From contig OX387606.1 of the NCBI GenBank assembly GCA_947568835.1, positions 15,872,001 to 15,936,000 of the forward strand: DNA of 64,000 bases, read 5' to 3'. Source of the DNA: Protonemura montana (taxonomy: Eukaryota > Arthropoda > Insecta > Plecoptera > Nemouridae). The position numbers and the translations under genes are program-made. Under the pieces are notes generated by a model. It worked only from the letters and a program-made list of their open reading frames with translations, made no database searches and was not told where the DNA came from. This document shows positions 44,390-57,723 of this stretch, in pieces; positions within the stretch are counted from its first letter, which is position 1; every line of letters begins with the position of its first letter.

Positions 44390-47300
44390 ATGAGTCACGT
44401 GAACCAGGGTTTCACGCCAACGGACCCAGGGTCCGAGTTCGCAGCTCTTCAAAACGCAGTGAGTCAAATTTTTTACCCTTCCATTGCTTCGAAGCTCCTT
44501 TGAAATGAAACTGAACATTGTTGTTGTTTTTGGAATGCATTCCTGAGCTTAAAATGTATTTAAAACCCTAGAAAAAAATGTTTCTCTGACCTTCCTCTAC
44601 AATTATGTAATTAAGTACAATCCGTTCTAATTTTGGCTTATTTTGGACCAACAAGGAGTTACATCTAAAGAAAAAATACACTAAAAACATTCTTACTATA
44701 ACATAAATGAGCTATAGTTCCAACGACTTTAGTAATTACTTTCTTGCATGCACTTCTAGATCATTGAACCATTACGTATTCTATAGCTGAGTGAGCCTAC
44801 GTCGTACAACCGTTTAGAGTTATTGTGCGCACAAATTACCGATAACGTGCTCGTGTTTTTCATTTACTACAACAATGCTCAGCCGTCAACCTTGCCATAG
44901 GTCACGATTCAACAATGGTTCACTAACTTTGATGTCCTCGACAAGATGAAAATAATCTATCAATCAGGCTTATTCTGCTAAATACGGAAGCACAGCAAAG
45001 AATAATTAGTGGCAATGTAAATAAGGTATTCGTAAGGTCGTCGGAGATATATAGTGAACATGCCCGAGTCGTCAGCTGCGCCCCACTTGCACGTTTTCGT
45101 GGGCTCCTTCGGTCTCTCAGAGATTTAAAACGTAGGTGCTAACGTCGTCGCGCCGGCCCGGGCAGTCCTGCGCGCCGGCGAATACGTTCTCGCAGATTTA
45201 GTGTAAAAATATCTCCGCACTCTTCATAACTTGAGTAGTCTTCTTGAAAAGTGACTCGTGTGTTGTTGTTCCTAACTTTGCAGGGTTTGGATCAGCGAAG
45301 AGGTGAAAGAATGTATGGGAGAACGAATAGTTTTGTAGATCCTCTCTGCAATGAAGAAACGCCACCGGCTTATGAGAGCAATGCGAAAATGTGAGTAATA
45401 TCGGTTATCTGAATTGGTATTATTGCTATTGCTTGTTGGTAGTGAATATTACTGTCAGGGATTTTAATTTGTTTACATGTCCGATCGTGACAGGGTGGAG
45501 TACGAGGGTCCGGTACCTAGATTGGCGGACATTATTGTTAAGACATTTTGGGATGTGATTTCCATTTTAAACGGGGGTTTTTTGTTTGTTTCCCTGTGCC
45601 TGGCGTTGACAGGTCCAGAAAGTAAAATTTCTATGAGATTTCTTGATTTAAGTTTATTTTCATTTATAGATAGAGTCTACATTATTTCTCTATCACTTCA
45701 GTGCAATCCTAATTCAAACTGGATTTTCCATAACAGAGATAACATTTTGAAAAAAACTTTATCACTGATTAAATATTTCAACAATGACTAGAGTTATTAA
45801 AGAGGATGTCCAACTTTAACCAAGGTTCATTGATTGTTTTGGGTTCGGGCTGAGAAATTAATTTCGTTGGGTAGTTTGTAGCTTCAGAGTACTTTTATCC
45901 GCATTGAGTTGTTGAAATGTTTTGGTCTGCATTCATAGAACGTAGGTGCTGGCCAGCAAGTTCATAACATATTTCTACTTCGTGCCAGTGTTTGTGATTC
46001 GTTGTGATTCGAGATTTGACGACATAACGTGACAAAATGAAAATACAAATTAAAATCAGTTACAACCTGCATAACATTGCAGCAATAAAACGTTATCATT
46101 TCTATTGCCTTTTCTTTGATTTATCGTTTTTGTTTTTAACGACTGGTGTCTGGCACACAATAAATAAAAAAAAAAAATGCTTCAGGCCATTTTGTCGCCA
46201 ATGTGATCAGCATTTGAAACGAAATTCTCAGGTGAATTGGTCTACTTGGTGGCAGTATGAGTTTTAACGTGTTAAACAATGACTTCTCTAGTTTCGCTGC
46301 GGTGATCTCCGATCGGAAAGACAGCAAGCAAATGACCGGGGTGTTCGTTGTGAACCCAAGCGACCCGAAAAAGCTACCCAAAGATTTCACGGACGACTAC
46401 CTTCCGCACGAGCATCGGAATGTCGAGCATCCTACATCGTGAGTAAACATTAAATGTAACATGAACTGTCTCTTCATACGCTTTATACTGAGCTTTAAGG
46501 TCTTTATAGCCTATATTTAACGGCAAATAGAACATGGTGAGGTCAGACTTTTAAACATTTTAGAAACTAAAATATGGCAAACTACAGCAACACAGTTCAG
46601 ACTCATCTACAATCAAAACAGCCGTAAATATATAATTATCATAGAAATAAACATACACTTTGCCACTCGGATACCCGTAGACAATTACAACAAACATTCG
46701 AACGTAAAGTAGACATAAAGTTTGACCAGCCCAAACTTTTTGTTTGTGGCTACTTTTTTTCCGTAAGCGAAAGCCAATCGGATTCACCTATTTCAAAAAT
46801 GATCCCAAAATAGGTTAGGAAACAAATCAACGAGTTTCCCGTCTTCCTGAAGTCACCGACGCATTTGATTCGCTTATCGCAAGAAATTATTTCCTGAACG
46901 GAAAAATGTAATTTTAACATCTACATTACATTATGGTTACGGTTATGCTGATTGTAAAAGATTATGTATGCTAATTGGTGGAATCGAATGAAATTAAAGC
47001 TACATTTAACACGCTTTTATAAAAAACACAACACTCAAGAAAATGACAGCTAACCAAATCTTGCCCCTTCCGCGCACAGAAACTCGGAGACGTTATTGCA
47101 CCTGCTGAAGGGCAGCTTGGGCACCGGTATTCTGGCCATGCCCTTGGCCTTCTACCACGCTGGATACGCAATCGGCATCTTCGGCACCTTGGCCATCGGA
47201 CTTATCTGCACGTACTGCATCCACCTTTTAGTGAGTGCATATCATGTTTGCTCCAAGCCACAAGACAAACAGGCGTTGCGTCGTCATTAACGTGATAATG

Positions 47301-50300
47301 CCAATTACTACTGGCTAATTAACCTAAATAATATGACAGAAAATTAGATTAATTAGTAAATCTGAGAAGAATCCTTGAGTAATAGAATGTTTTAATTAGT
47401 CTCAAGGGAACTATCAATTTCTAGTTTACTGCGCTTACTATTAACTAAAGCAATATGACACCTTTTTAAGTTAATCACAGTTATCAGCTTCAAGATTTTG
47501 AAACAATTTCACATATTTACAGTTGTGTTTGTCTCTCATTGCTTCCAGATCAAAGCTCAGTATGAGTTGTGCAAGCGGAAACGAATGCCAAGCTTTAACT
47601 ACCCCGACACCGCGATAATGGCCTTGAGCGAGGGCCCCAAAGCTGCCAAAGCTTTCGCTCCTTATGCAGGGTAAGCATCATCTCCTCCCTCTCAGCTTCA
47701 GTCGCCTTCAAGTGGACAATTGAATTAATCCACATAAATATTCCATTGAGAACTTTCTCAAAATCGCATATCCTAAATTTAGTCTAGCTGATATTGTAAT
47801 TCAGCAAACTAATCGGTTATTGCATTTCCTTTTAAATTTAGGCATGTTGTCAACACCTTTCTGCTCATCTACCAACTTGGAACCTGCTGTGTTTACGTTG
47901 TATTCGTCGCCAGTAACATTAAGGCCGTAAGTGTCGAAAAAAAAACGGGCAAAATAATAAAAACCGTTGCTAGACCATTCAAGTCATTGCGTAATTTCCT
48001 TCAAATTTTCTTTTCAGGTCGTAGACCAATACGCGGCACCCATCGACCTTCGTCTTTACATGGTGTTCTTCTTGTTGCCCTTGATTTTCATCAATTGGAT
48101 CAGGAACTTGAAGCTACTCGCGCCCTTCTCGACAATAGCCAACGTACTGACTTTCGTTGGGTTTGGCATAACGCTTTTCTACATCTTCGAGGACGGAATC
48201 TCTTTCGAAGGCCTAGAGCCCGTTGGACATCTTAAAGACATGCCGCTTTTCTTCGGGACTGTACTTTTTGCCTTGGAAGCTATTGGCGTGGTAAGGATTT
48301 CAAACAAAATTTCATTATATTTACGAGGATTCGCTGATTTCTATTAGTATTATAGTTGTTAATGCATTGTTTTTGCTTTTTGCTGTAGATTCTTCCATTA
48401 GAGAACAACATGAAGACCCCTAAGTCATTTGGGGGTGCTTTCGGAGTGCTGAACAAGGCCATGTCAATGATCATCGTGTTGTACGTGGGTATGGGCTTCT
48501 TCGGGTACATGAAGTACGGAGCCGGAGTTCTCGGCAGCATCACCCTCAACTTGCCCGAGGATGAAATGTAAGTCAGATTTGACAGAAGCACCAGCAGCTA
48601 GCATAGAACTAGTTCTTTGACATGTTATTGTCTATTTTATGTTGCGGCGTTTGTGCGAGGCATAAAAAGGACTTCTCAATTTCGCTACGTTTGGAGGCAA
48701 TCTTGATAATTTCTGGTTTTAATAAAGCGTTTATTGGCTCGGTAATGTGCCGTTATACAGAAAAGCTTGTCTATAAGCGAAAAAATGGTAAAGTCTCTCT
48801 GATTTATTTCACGCGCCAGATAGAAAGCATATCTCTTGAGACCTCGGTGTCCAAAAGAAACAATTATGAGTTCACAAAATCATTCGGCAACCCAAGAAAA
48901 CAAAAGTTCACAAAAGGCAAACTTCTTTAGTTCTAAAAAGCAAAGACGTACAATACGGTAGCTCTAAAATACAGATGCGCACACCAAGGTACCCTAAGAA
49001 AACTGTTGTCAACTCACATCTTACCATCTTTCTTTTCTTCACAGCCTGGCCCAATCTGTAAAGGTGATGTTGGCGATCGCCATATTTACATCGCACAGCC
49101 TCCAGTGCTACGTGGCCATCGACATTACATGGAACGGCTACATGGAGCCTCGGCTCAAAGAAAATCGCCACAAGACGATCATCGAGTACGTCGTGCGCAC
49201 CTGTTTGGTGTTGTTTACATGTGAGTTTAATGACGCCCCCATAGCAACCACATATTTCCTCTCAGGTTCAGGGTTAAAACGATACAACAACGTATCGATG
49301 TGTTGTAAACATTGTTCGGTTAACGATCTGAACCGATTTTTAAGAGCATACGGAACTTCTGTCATAATTGCTGTATGTGAACTACCCTTAAACCCACCCG
49401 TTAAACCTTTTTTTATGCTTCGGGTCATAGGGTTTGAACATTAAACTCGCGTCTTGCAATGTGTCCTCATTAAACAAGCAACCATACGAAGAATTAGGCC
49501 CGTTTAACAATTATGAAGACTGATGAAATTCAGCTGACTCCGAAAAACCCGATCAATCCCAAAATATTCAAACCCCTCCAAGCTCCGATAGCCGGATCTA
49601 GGTCCGCCACTGATGAAGTATCCTGAAACCTGACCGGACTATCAAATAAAATTTGTGGTCTTCTTATAGGCCAGATCGTTTGTGTTTTATTGTAAGTCTT
49701 GTCATGCGCGCGAAGATGTATGTAATTGTGAAGATGTTCTCCGTAAAGGGCATTCTACCTTGAGCGGAGTGCCAATATTTCAATGCACCTGCGAAAGTTT
49801 GCACAATGTAAGGCGGGATTAAAATGGGTTTAGACATTGCGCAGTTTTGATGGCTCAGGCACGTTAGTTACAGGCACATACCTTTACAAAATTGTATTGA
49901 ACATTTAATTTCTATTCAGTTAAGAGTTGGTGGGGGCTGGAAAAGAGCGAAGAAAAGCGTCGCAAGAAAATTGAGACATGCATGTCAGTCGTTACGGTTA
50001 ATTTCAATAACGACTCATTAAGCGTAAACCTGCCTCAAATTCGAGTAATCTGCGAGAAATAACGAAATAAAATGTCCATACACTTGAAACAACGATGACT
50101 CCATCTAGTAGTATCTTCTATTTGTGTCTGTAAAGAAGTAATTTGGCGGCAATTTTTCGCGAAGACAGTTTAACATCTGAGCTACGTTAGCACGGTATTA
50201 CTTACTTGCTGTGCATCAAGTAGCTATACCAAAAAATAACACTTCACTTTTCTTATGCGTGGCACCACGCGCGATATTAACCGGGTGTCCTCCCAAGTAA

Positions 50301-51297
50301 GGAACAATGCTCCACTCCTCTGCACTAACCCTTACCACTCCCAGACGTCATGTTTTAATCGATATTCAATAATCGTTTAATATGCGAAGTGCAGGAATAA
50401 TATCTGCTGTAAATTTCATTGCATCGCCAAATCGTTTTTTTGTGAAAATTCACAGAATAATTAAAGGAAAAAAACGTGAACTTCAATTACAAGTAGTTGG
50501 TATTTGCTGTTTCTGTGATTAATTATGTATAAACAGGAGTTTTATTTTAATTTTAATACCGTTGGTAATACTATTCCATAACCGCATTGTGCACCTTATG
50601 GGAAATTCTTCCTTTTACAAGTTACAATGGTCACTTCCATCTAGGTACTTTCTTCAAAGAATGCAGACAAATTCTTTGGCAAAGCCTTTTCTTTTACAAT
50701 CATTATCCATTACATCATCGCCAGCAAATTGTGCAAATTTGCAAAAATCAAGCAATATCCCACCTCTCTCTGAAACCATTGTTATAAGAACTGAACCAAC
50801 ACCTGGACCAAGATATGTTCCAAGACTAGTGAATCCTGCACCAAAACCTTCCCGAAGAGCGTTCTGGACTCACTCCAAGATCACAATTCATACTCGAACC
50901 AAATTCAGCCAGAAATGTAAATATTTCGTGAAGACCAAATTACGAAGAGAAATCAAGCTACCTGAAACCCCATCCGTAACATCACTCCAAACTTCTGAAC
51001 GTACCACTCACATTAAAAAACCAAATCATAAGATGTTTTCTTCACGCAGTTCTGCTGGCCGTGGCGATCCCCAACTTGGAACTGTTCATCTCTCTCTTCG
51101 GGGCTCTCTGCTTGTCCGCACTGGGAATCGCGTTCCCTGCAATCATCCAGACAACCACCTTCTGGCACTCGCACAAAGACAACCTCTCGTTTTACTCGAT
51201 GATCTTCAAGAACCTAGCTCTCGTCGTCTTCGCAGTGCTCGGCCTCATCGTGGGGACCTATACAAGTCTATCAGAAATAATTGCTACCTTCACTTAG
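44390..51297 (+). CDS. SLC36-family proton-coupled amino acid transporter, gene B
   Basis: A complete 518-residue PAT/pathetic-like transporter. Coding exons: 44390-44458, 45284-45390, 46292-46438, 47080-47230, 47549-47670, 47842-47926, 48018-48290, 48389-48567, 49045-49220, 51050-51297; GT/AG sites and phases agree throughout. It has the longest cytoplasmic N-terminus of the three (about 108 residues, ending YLPHEHRNVEHPTS). HLLKGSLGTGILAMP, the substrate-site motif of the first membrane helix, starts near residue 115. PLENNMKTP lies near residue 321, and the protein ends with a GLIVGTYTSLSEI segment. The start is the first ATG after a leader acceptor and is followed at once by TCACGTGA. Role as for gene A: proton-driven amino acid transport, probably with a nutrient-sensing role. 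The last intron (1.8 kb) holds a hAT-type end and an unusually long open frame. Confidence 0.95.
45047..45200 (+). promoter_or_regulatory. GC-rich block in gene B intron 1, possible internal promoter
   Basis: ATATATAG near 45047 is followed by a strongly GC-rich, CpG-rich stretch (45140-45180, with GCGCCGGC repeated). It lies just upstream of the second coding exon at 45284. It could drive a shorter isoform. No leader splice donor was clearly identified. Confidence 0.25.
49535..49611 (-). mobile_element. hAT-like transposon end (terminal inverted repeat)
   Basis: On the minus strand from 49611 the sequence reads CAGTGGCGGACCTAGATCCG, close to the CAGTGGCGGATCTAGG ends of ZMYM5-type hAT elements. 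The facing end was not found in the intron, so this is a solo or deleted element within the last intron of gene B. Confidence 0.5.
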
Positions 51298-52253
51298 GTA
51301 GCAGTGAACTATCTATGAACAGCAGTTTACGTTTAGAAACCATGTTGTCTCCTATTCAATCGTTCACTACGAAATTAATGATTTTTGTGTATTTTTTTAT
51401 GGATCATCATATTTCTGTCTTCTAGATTGAGTTAGATTTTAGTGAATGTATGTTGCATCGTTTAGTGTAGCTAGTTATAATTAGGGTAAGAGGCAAAAGT
51501 AACTTATATTTTCTCTCTTATGAATGAAGACTGATTGCAAAATATTAGGGAGAAAATGTTTCAGTATTAAGTACTGTAATAGTAATCAATGTTATCAATA
51601 CAAACAATTGGTAAGGAAATGCCTTAAGCACATTTTGTGACTGTAAATACGCTTATATATTTTATATCAGTTTCACAAAGTTAAAAATCTGTATGCTTCA
51701 ACTCGATTCTCCAAAAACAAGAGTCGTCTTTCTTTGGTACTAGACAAAGCTAATGTAGAGGCTTCGATTTCAAGTGAATGCATAGAGAATAGGTTCAATG
51801 TTTTACATTAAAGCATGTGTTTCTTGTGCTAAATTATTCTCTGGCCATGTTAGTGATACGGACACGTCACGAAAGGACATACCCACCAACATAGGAGGTG
51901 TGAATTGCAACCGTCCCGTGGCGTAGGAACAAGTGCTCTAGCTATTCATAGATTCATTGGCATGGTCATCTGGCGAGGATCCAAACCTGCAAAGACAATT
52001 ACTTTTGGCTAAATCATAATAAGCCAGTGTCCCACCACTCAAGCGTTTTAAGATTGTAGTAAACACAAGGCAACTAGTTAATCAAACAGGTACGTCACGA
52101 AAACAAAACTGGCTCAATAGATATTGAATTATTTATATTGTTAGCTTAGTTTTAAAAGAAATTCGATTTAAGGTCTTGCTTTGCTTTAGAGTGTAAAAAG
52201 CTTTTTGTACGATTATCAAAATTGTTTTAGTGAGATTGCTTATCTAGCTTTAG

Positions 52254-52448
52254 AATAAAGTGGTCAGAGAGAGTACAATATTTTTGTATTACTTTCTAGA
52301 ATATAAAATCGTTTATTTATTTGATGAAATCCTATAAAATCGTATGCCAAAGTATTGGTGGTTTTAGATTTTAGTACAAAGATATCCACGTTATATTGCC
52401 TAGATGTTTTTCAATAATGTGTCATAAAAAAAAAAAAAATGTAATAAA
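52254..52448 (+). terminator. Polyadenylation signals of gene B
   Basis: AATAAA at 52254-52259 and again at 52443-52448. Either gives a 3' untranslated region of about 1.0-1.2 kb after the stop at 51297. The second follows an A-rich run. Confidence 0.5.
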
Positions 52449-53079
52449 GTTTTGAAAAGAAAATTTCCGCTTTCCATTTTACAGTTCGGTATAACGTTTA
52501 TTACAGTTTTTGTTGTAAAAAATATCTATGTATGCAATTTACATAATTTACTTTCAATGCCATATTATGTAACAATATACGCTTCACGATTCAAGTTTAT
52601 CCCTCCGATTGAATTCAAGTCAGGAATTAAATCTTCTACCTAAAATTCCACGTTTTATGAAAATTAAACCAGCCAGTGTTAAAAAAATGGAATGCAGGAA
52701 ATTTTTGTACGAGCAATAAACAATGGCTGAAACATGGCAATCCATTAGTTTTTCAAGCACCTTTTATCGCAAATTAAAATATGGTGACAAATATAGGATA
52801 AATTTGTTTAACACCTTCATCGAAGTGCATTTTTCAAGCATCAGTCATTGACACATGAGTCATTCCAAATGCTCTTTACAAAGACTTACTCACAAAGTCA
52901 ACAGTGCACTCCACGTAAAGTAATCACATTTCTTCCAATTAACACACAATTAAACGCAAAAAAGCCAACAAAAAATAATTGGACGCCTACGCGTTGAGTA
53001 ATGAATGATCGGAATCTTCCACCTATTCTCAAGGAGGTAGCATTACCCTGTACATTACTCTGTTGAAATCAAAGTGGCG

Positions 53080-53237
53080 TTGGCCACGTGACTTAAGCCG
53101 CTGGTCAAGTCTGCAGCTGAGGACGCGCCATGGCAGTAGCAAGCTGGTTACCATAGCAACTGTGTCGTGGTTCGGACAGGTCAGGACTCCGAAGAGAACA
53201 GCAAGCCAGAAAAAATTGAGTTTGATATCCGAAGAAG
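53080..53237 (+). promoter_or_regulatory. Inferred promoter and untranslated first exon of gene C
   Basis: GGCCACGTGACTT (E-box core 53085-53090) reads AAGTCACGTGG on the minus strand. A perfect RFX X-box, GTTACCATAGCAAC, follows at 53147-53160. A donor (GAAGAAG then GTGCGT) ends a candidate leader exon at 53237. The start-codon exon of gene C has an acceptor (TTTTCCAG at 57676-57683), so an upstream leader is needed. This fits, with a 4.4-kb intron, but is unproven. An unrelated gene starting here is also possible. Confidence 0.4.
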
Positions 53238-56200
53238 GTGCGTGATTATAAAACTGGAAACTAAATGATTTGTTGAAAGTTTGGGAATTTATCGTAGTTG
53301 TGGACTAAAAAGCTAAATCATGTTTTTATTGATGGATTTTCATTCCTTCAAAATTGATAATGTCTCTTTAATATACTCTCAGTTTCAATTAATTACATTC
53401 TACTATAGTTTTAAAAGTTTTATTGTAAATATTCTTAACTCGGTACGCAGTAGTGGCATCGTCCATTTTGCAAATCTGACCTACCAAGTCAAGAAAGTTG
53501 TTGTATCGTTTTAAATTGGATACAAGATTTTTTTTCCGCGTTCAAAAAAACCAGCTGAATCCTAGTTTTATGACACAGCAATATTCAATTAGTTAGGAGT
53601 TGTGATCGTTCGCGAAGTTGATTATTTTCCTGTGAGGTGGCCAGCGTCAAGCGGTGCAAAAATGTCAAACGCTGACAGGCAATACTAACGCACGTGTGTT
53701 ATGACAGTTAGCATGTCGACGGGGAAGTAAAAGTGGCGAAAATGTATTATAATATATTATTTTAATGATATCACTTACAAAACTGCCACCATAAATTACA
53801 ATGTCAAATAGGTATCAAATCACACAGACTGCATAATAATTTGCATTTATCTTCAAAGTACTAATATCTGCATATTTCTCAACCTGAAATTGCTTCTAAA
53901 ATTATGGAATTTTTACTGTGGCTAGCATGTTAAGCGACTTAAATCCCAACTAAATGTGAGGTCAGTTTTCGACGCTTGGTGCACAGATTTTAAAGAGTAC
54001 CGTGAAGTTGTAACAAAAAGTGAAGACACCGCACGTTAAACGGAACAAGTTGTGACATATTCACACACAAAAGCACTCACCTGCGTTGCAGCAACACATG
54101 CGTATCGGCATCTATGACCGCCCATTACACCTTGTAACGAGCGAATTACCAAATTACATCCCGAATCACCTGGTGTTACGACGCAAAACAATTACACTTT
54201 TTTTGTATACTTTCATTGTTACCAAACAGGACATGAGATATACTTCAATTAAAAATAACCCCATCAAGATCTTACAGTCTTAAAGTTAAATACAATGCCA
54301 GGCCAATTTCTTATCTATACGAGACTTATTGGCTCACACATTGAAGACGAATTTCAACAGATTCCTATATCAGGTTATTTGCGCAGGTATTTTATTCGAA
54401 GCTATAATTTTATTCCAAACAATGCGTAAATTTTACGAAATATCCCTCATATACCTGCCTTTTTTCAAGGAACTTTCTTAAACGTTTCTTTAAAACTGAG
54501 TGGAGCGATGACCGTTTTATGGAATACATATGCGTAGTGCACTTTTGTTTCACGACGTAATGAGCAAGCAACACGGCAAGAAAACAAGACTTAATTCTGA
54601 CATGTAAGCTAAGCTCCTGATATCGTGCTTGCTGCAATTAATCCAACAAAGCCTCTTGATACAGATTAATGGAATTGGAATCTGATAGAAGTAATATACC
54701 GCGAGAGTAGAGCAGGAAACGGACACTTATGCAATGGGATCACGATGACAAGGGAGATCACGATTTTGCAACTGGACCTAGCACTACATGGTTTGCGCTA
54801 TAAGTTCAATTAAACAAATTGTCGGTCATTATATTGTAGACTTGCAGTATGGCGATGCCACTCCTCCCACCTATCCTAACTAAATTGATCTTGAATCTGA
54901 TGGATAATCCGGGTCAATTCGAATATCTAATTGAGCACATCCTCCGAGCGTGGTGCTGCAGATCTCGTCACGATCCGCAATGTGATCCGAGAAGAATTTG
55001 AAAGAAGTGTGATTGATTGTGATATCCTTGTGTCAAACTTGAGTATTATCGAGAGCATGTGTCACGAGCTGTATGTCTGAAGGTCTAATTTATATTCGCG
55101 TGTCAGAGTATTCTGACAAATGCATGTTTTATTATTTTATAAATGTTTCTTGATGATGGCACTGTAGCTGTTCAATATTCATTGGTTTCAATTGATCGAC
55201 TCATGACGTTGTGGATGATCAAGCTAGCAATCTTTGCACTAATCAGCGCTCGAATCGACTATGCGGTTGCTACAATTTCAATAAATCGGGATACAAGGCT
55301 GAAGATGGTTTGATATGTTGACTTGTAATTACTTCCTGTGTTGCAAGTTGCCAGTAGGTGCCTAAGTCTAATTAAATTACTTACAGAAAGCTATTACATA
55401 CAAGAGGCTAATACGCTTGTATGTGATTATGGTTCGGTTACCTCTGTTAAAGGCGGGAAGGGAACACAAGTACACACGGAAAAATCGAACTATCTAAAAA
55501 AAAAAACATACACTGAACGTGTTCAAAAAGAATCCAGTGTAAGCTGGGAGAAAATTTTACGAAACAAAATCTAACTAAGAAACGAATGATTGTGTAAATG
55601 AGTTTCTGGCAAGCTGAATAATTTGTATTTGTATGTTCTGAATTGTTGTATTTGCGTACTGTTGACATTTCTTCTGAAACCATGTGTTGTACTGGAAAAA
55701 ATCACTCATTATTATTATTATCTTAATTGTAACACAAAATCTACGATTCATTTGTGAAGAAAACTCCACAGGTCACTTTTAAGTCTTATTCTAGTACAAA
55801 TATGCGGTCGTATGTTAATTCAAGTCATCCTGCTCCTGCGGCCAGTGCAGCGGCTGCAGGTGATGCAACCACGCGATGTGCACGAAACGTGCTCTTATGG
55901 CACTGAAGCAAGGTCAGCCAAGGCGATCTACGACCACTTCCCAGCAACCATTCGTCGCGATCATGTACTGACAAACATTTTTGGCAATCATGCTTCGTGA
56001 AGCTTCCACAATGCACAATTCCTATTTTGAGCTTTGGTCACTCGACGATTGTTCTTTAATGAGACGTGTGAGAATTATGATTTATAGGGGCATATTTAAA
56101 ACTGCTCCAATTCTAGTAATTACAGATCCCTTGAGTTGAGAGTTTATGTTTTTTTTCCATAAACAGCGTTGGGGCATTGGGGCATTTGGGGTTCGGGCTA

Positions 56201-57683
56201 TGTTTGCATATTGGGGAAACAAAACAAACCCATCGAATACTAAATTAATATACGATCGTCTGAATACAATATGAAAATTATAAAAACGGCTGCTCATTTA
56301 ATCAGTGTAGAACTATTTCAAGCTCGAGCGCTGTCTGAATGTCCGGTACAAAATCGAGCAACAAAACGACGCAATAGAATCTCCACCCCAACACTTGATC
56401 AGATTCGCGCGTCACTCGAAAGTAACGCCTTCGCCGCCGTTGTCGCATTGACATTCTCAGTTCGCTCGAGATCATTTGTCCTGATCATTGGTTTGCGTCT
56501 AATTCCAAAGTCGAGGCCAACTGGAATATCATTCTTCTGTCAGTCCTAACCAAGGTAGTTGGCCAAATGTAAGTCGACCTATTCGGTTCGAATAGAGGCA
56601 ATCATTGAATGATGCAATTGCCGAACCTTTCAACGAAATAACATATTAGGCACCTGTTTGTTTCTGTTATTTCCTATTAGTAAGCAGAATGCTTAAAACG
56701 GTATGGAAATAGATCCTATTAAAATATGTAGAATAAAATCACTGCCCAGACTAGGTTAGGACTTTAAAGGAATGCTAATTATCTCATTGCCAATTTGGAA
56801 TGTATCATAAGTTATACGACCCTTTTTCATGTATTGCATAGATCGTATATCGATAGATCGAGTAAAGCTTGAATGAAGAAAGCATGTAAATAAATCGCAA
56901 ATAGAACAAATATAAATGGCCAACGCCCACGGGTATTCTAAATCTACCTAGCTTAATATAGGTCAGCAAGCGATTTCAAGAGATACACAAATCGTAGACG
57001 TTCCCACTGAAGTTATCCCAATTACTACTACTTATTTCTTATTTAAAACACCATATCGCGTGCAGAACAGTGTTCGCAGTTCCATGCACATCAAGCTTTC
57101 AGAGACTTGAACTACTTGCATTAAAAATTATTACTTTGCTACCAATTGAGCTCCGTATCGTGATCCTCTTCAGATCTCTAACGTGTTTTGCTAGGACGTC
57201 ATTTAGTTTGACGATATATGTAACTATTTTTACCTTCACCCTCTTACGGCGTCATCGACTTGACCTTCAACTATTCCCGGGCGAAACAAATTGCAGAAAA
57301 TTAATTAAATTACCATATAAGACAGCGGAAATTTTTCCCAGCAATGCATGCCTCGTGTACGATGCCATCTGCAACGGTAATGATGATTGATGTTCTGCAC
57401 ATATTGATATCAAACATTCAAAAATAAATCGGTCAATAGCGCTCTAGTGTCCGTCCCGCCCTACTGCTGCGCACGAATTGTTTCGCAAACGTCTTCGAGC
57501 TGGAGCAAGATGATTCGGAGAGACTGTCGCGTTGTCACAAGGAGTCTGACGTTCAAACTAGCGAGGCTGCGTGAACCTCCGTGCGCAACACGGGAAATAT
57601 TGTGTCCTCTTAGATGGTGGATATGAGAACTTGAGAGATTGCAGGTGACTGAGGTCTGAGATAGGAATGTAACGCTTTTCCAG
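53238..57683. other. Inferred leader intron of gene C
   Basis: AT-rich, with no recognised exon or repeat. A moderately GC-rich patch at 55800-56000 is open in several frames but shows no family similarity. Confidence 0.4.
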
Positions 57684-57723
57684 GGTCGTGAGCTCTGAAA
57701 CTGCCTGAGACGACGACATTAAG

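Noticed and set aside
57510-57626. Short ATG frame of 38 codons upstream of gene C, a possible uORF
   Set aside because: The acceptor at 57676-57683 means this region is probably intronic, so it would not be in the mature mRNA.
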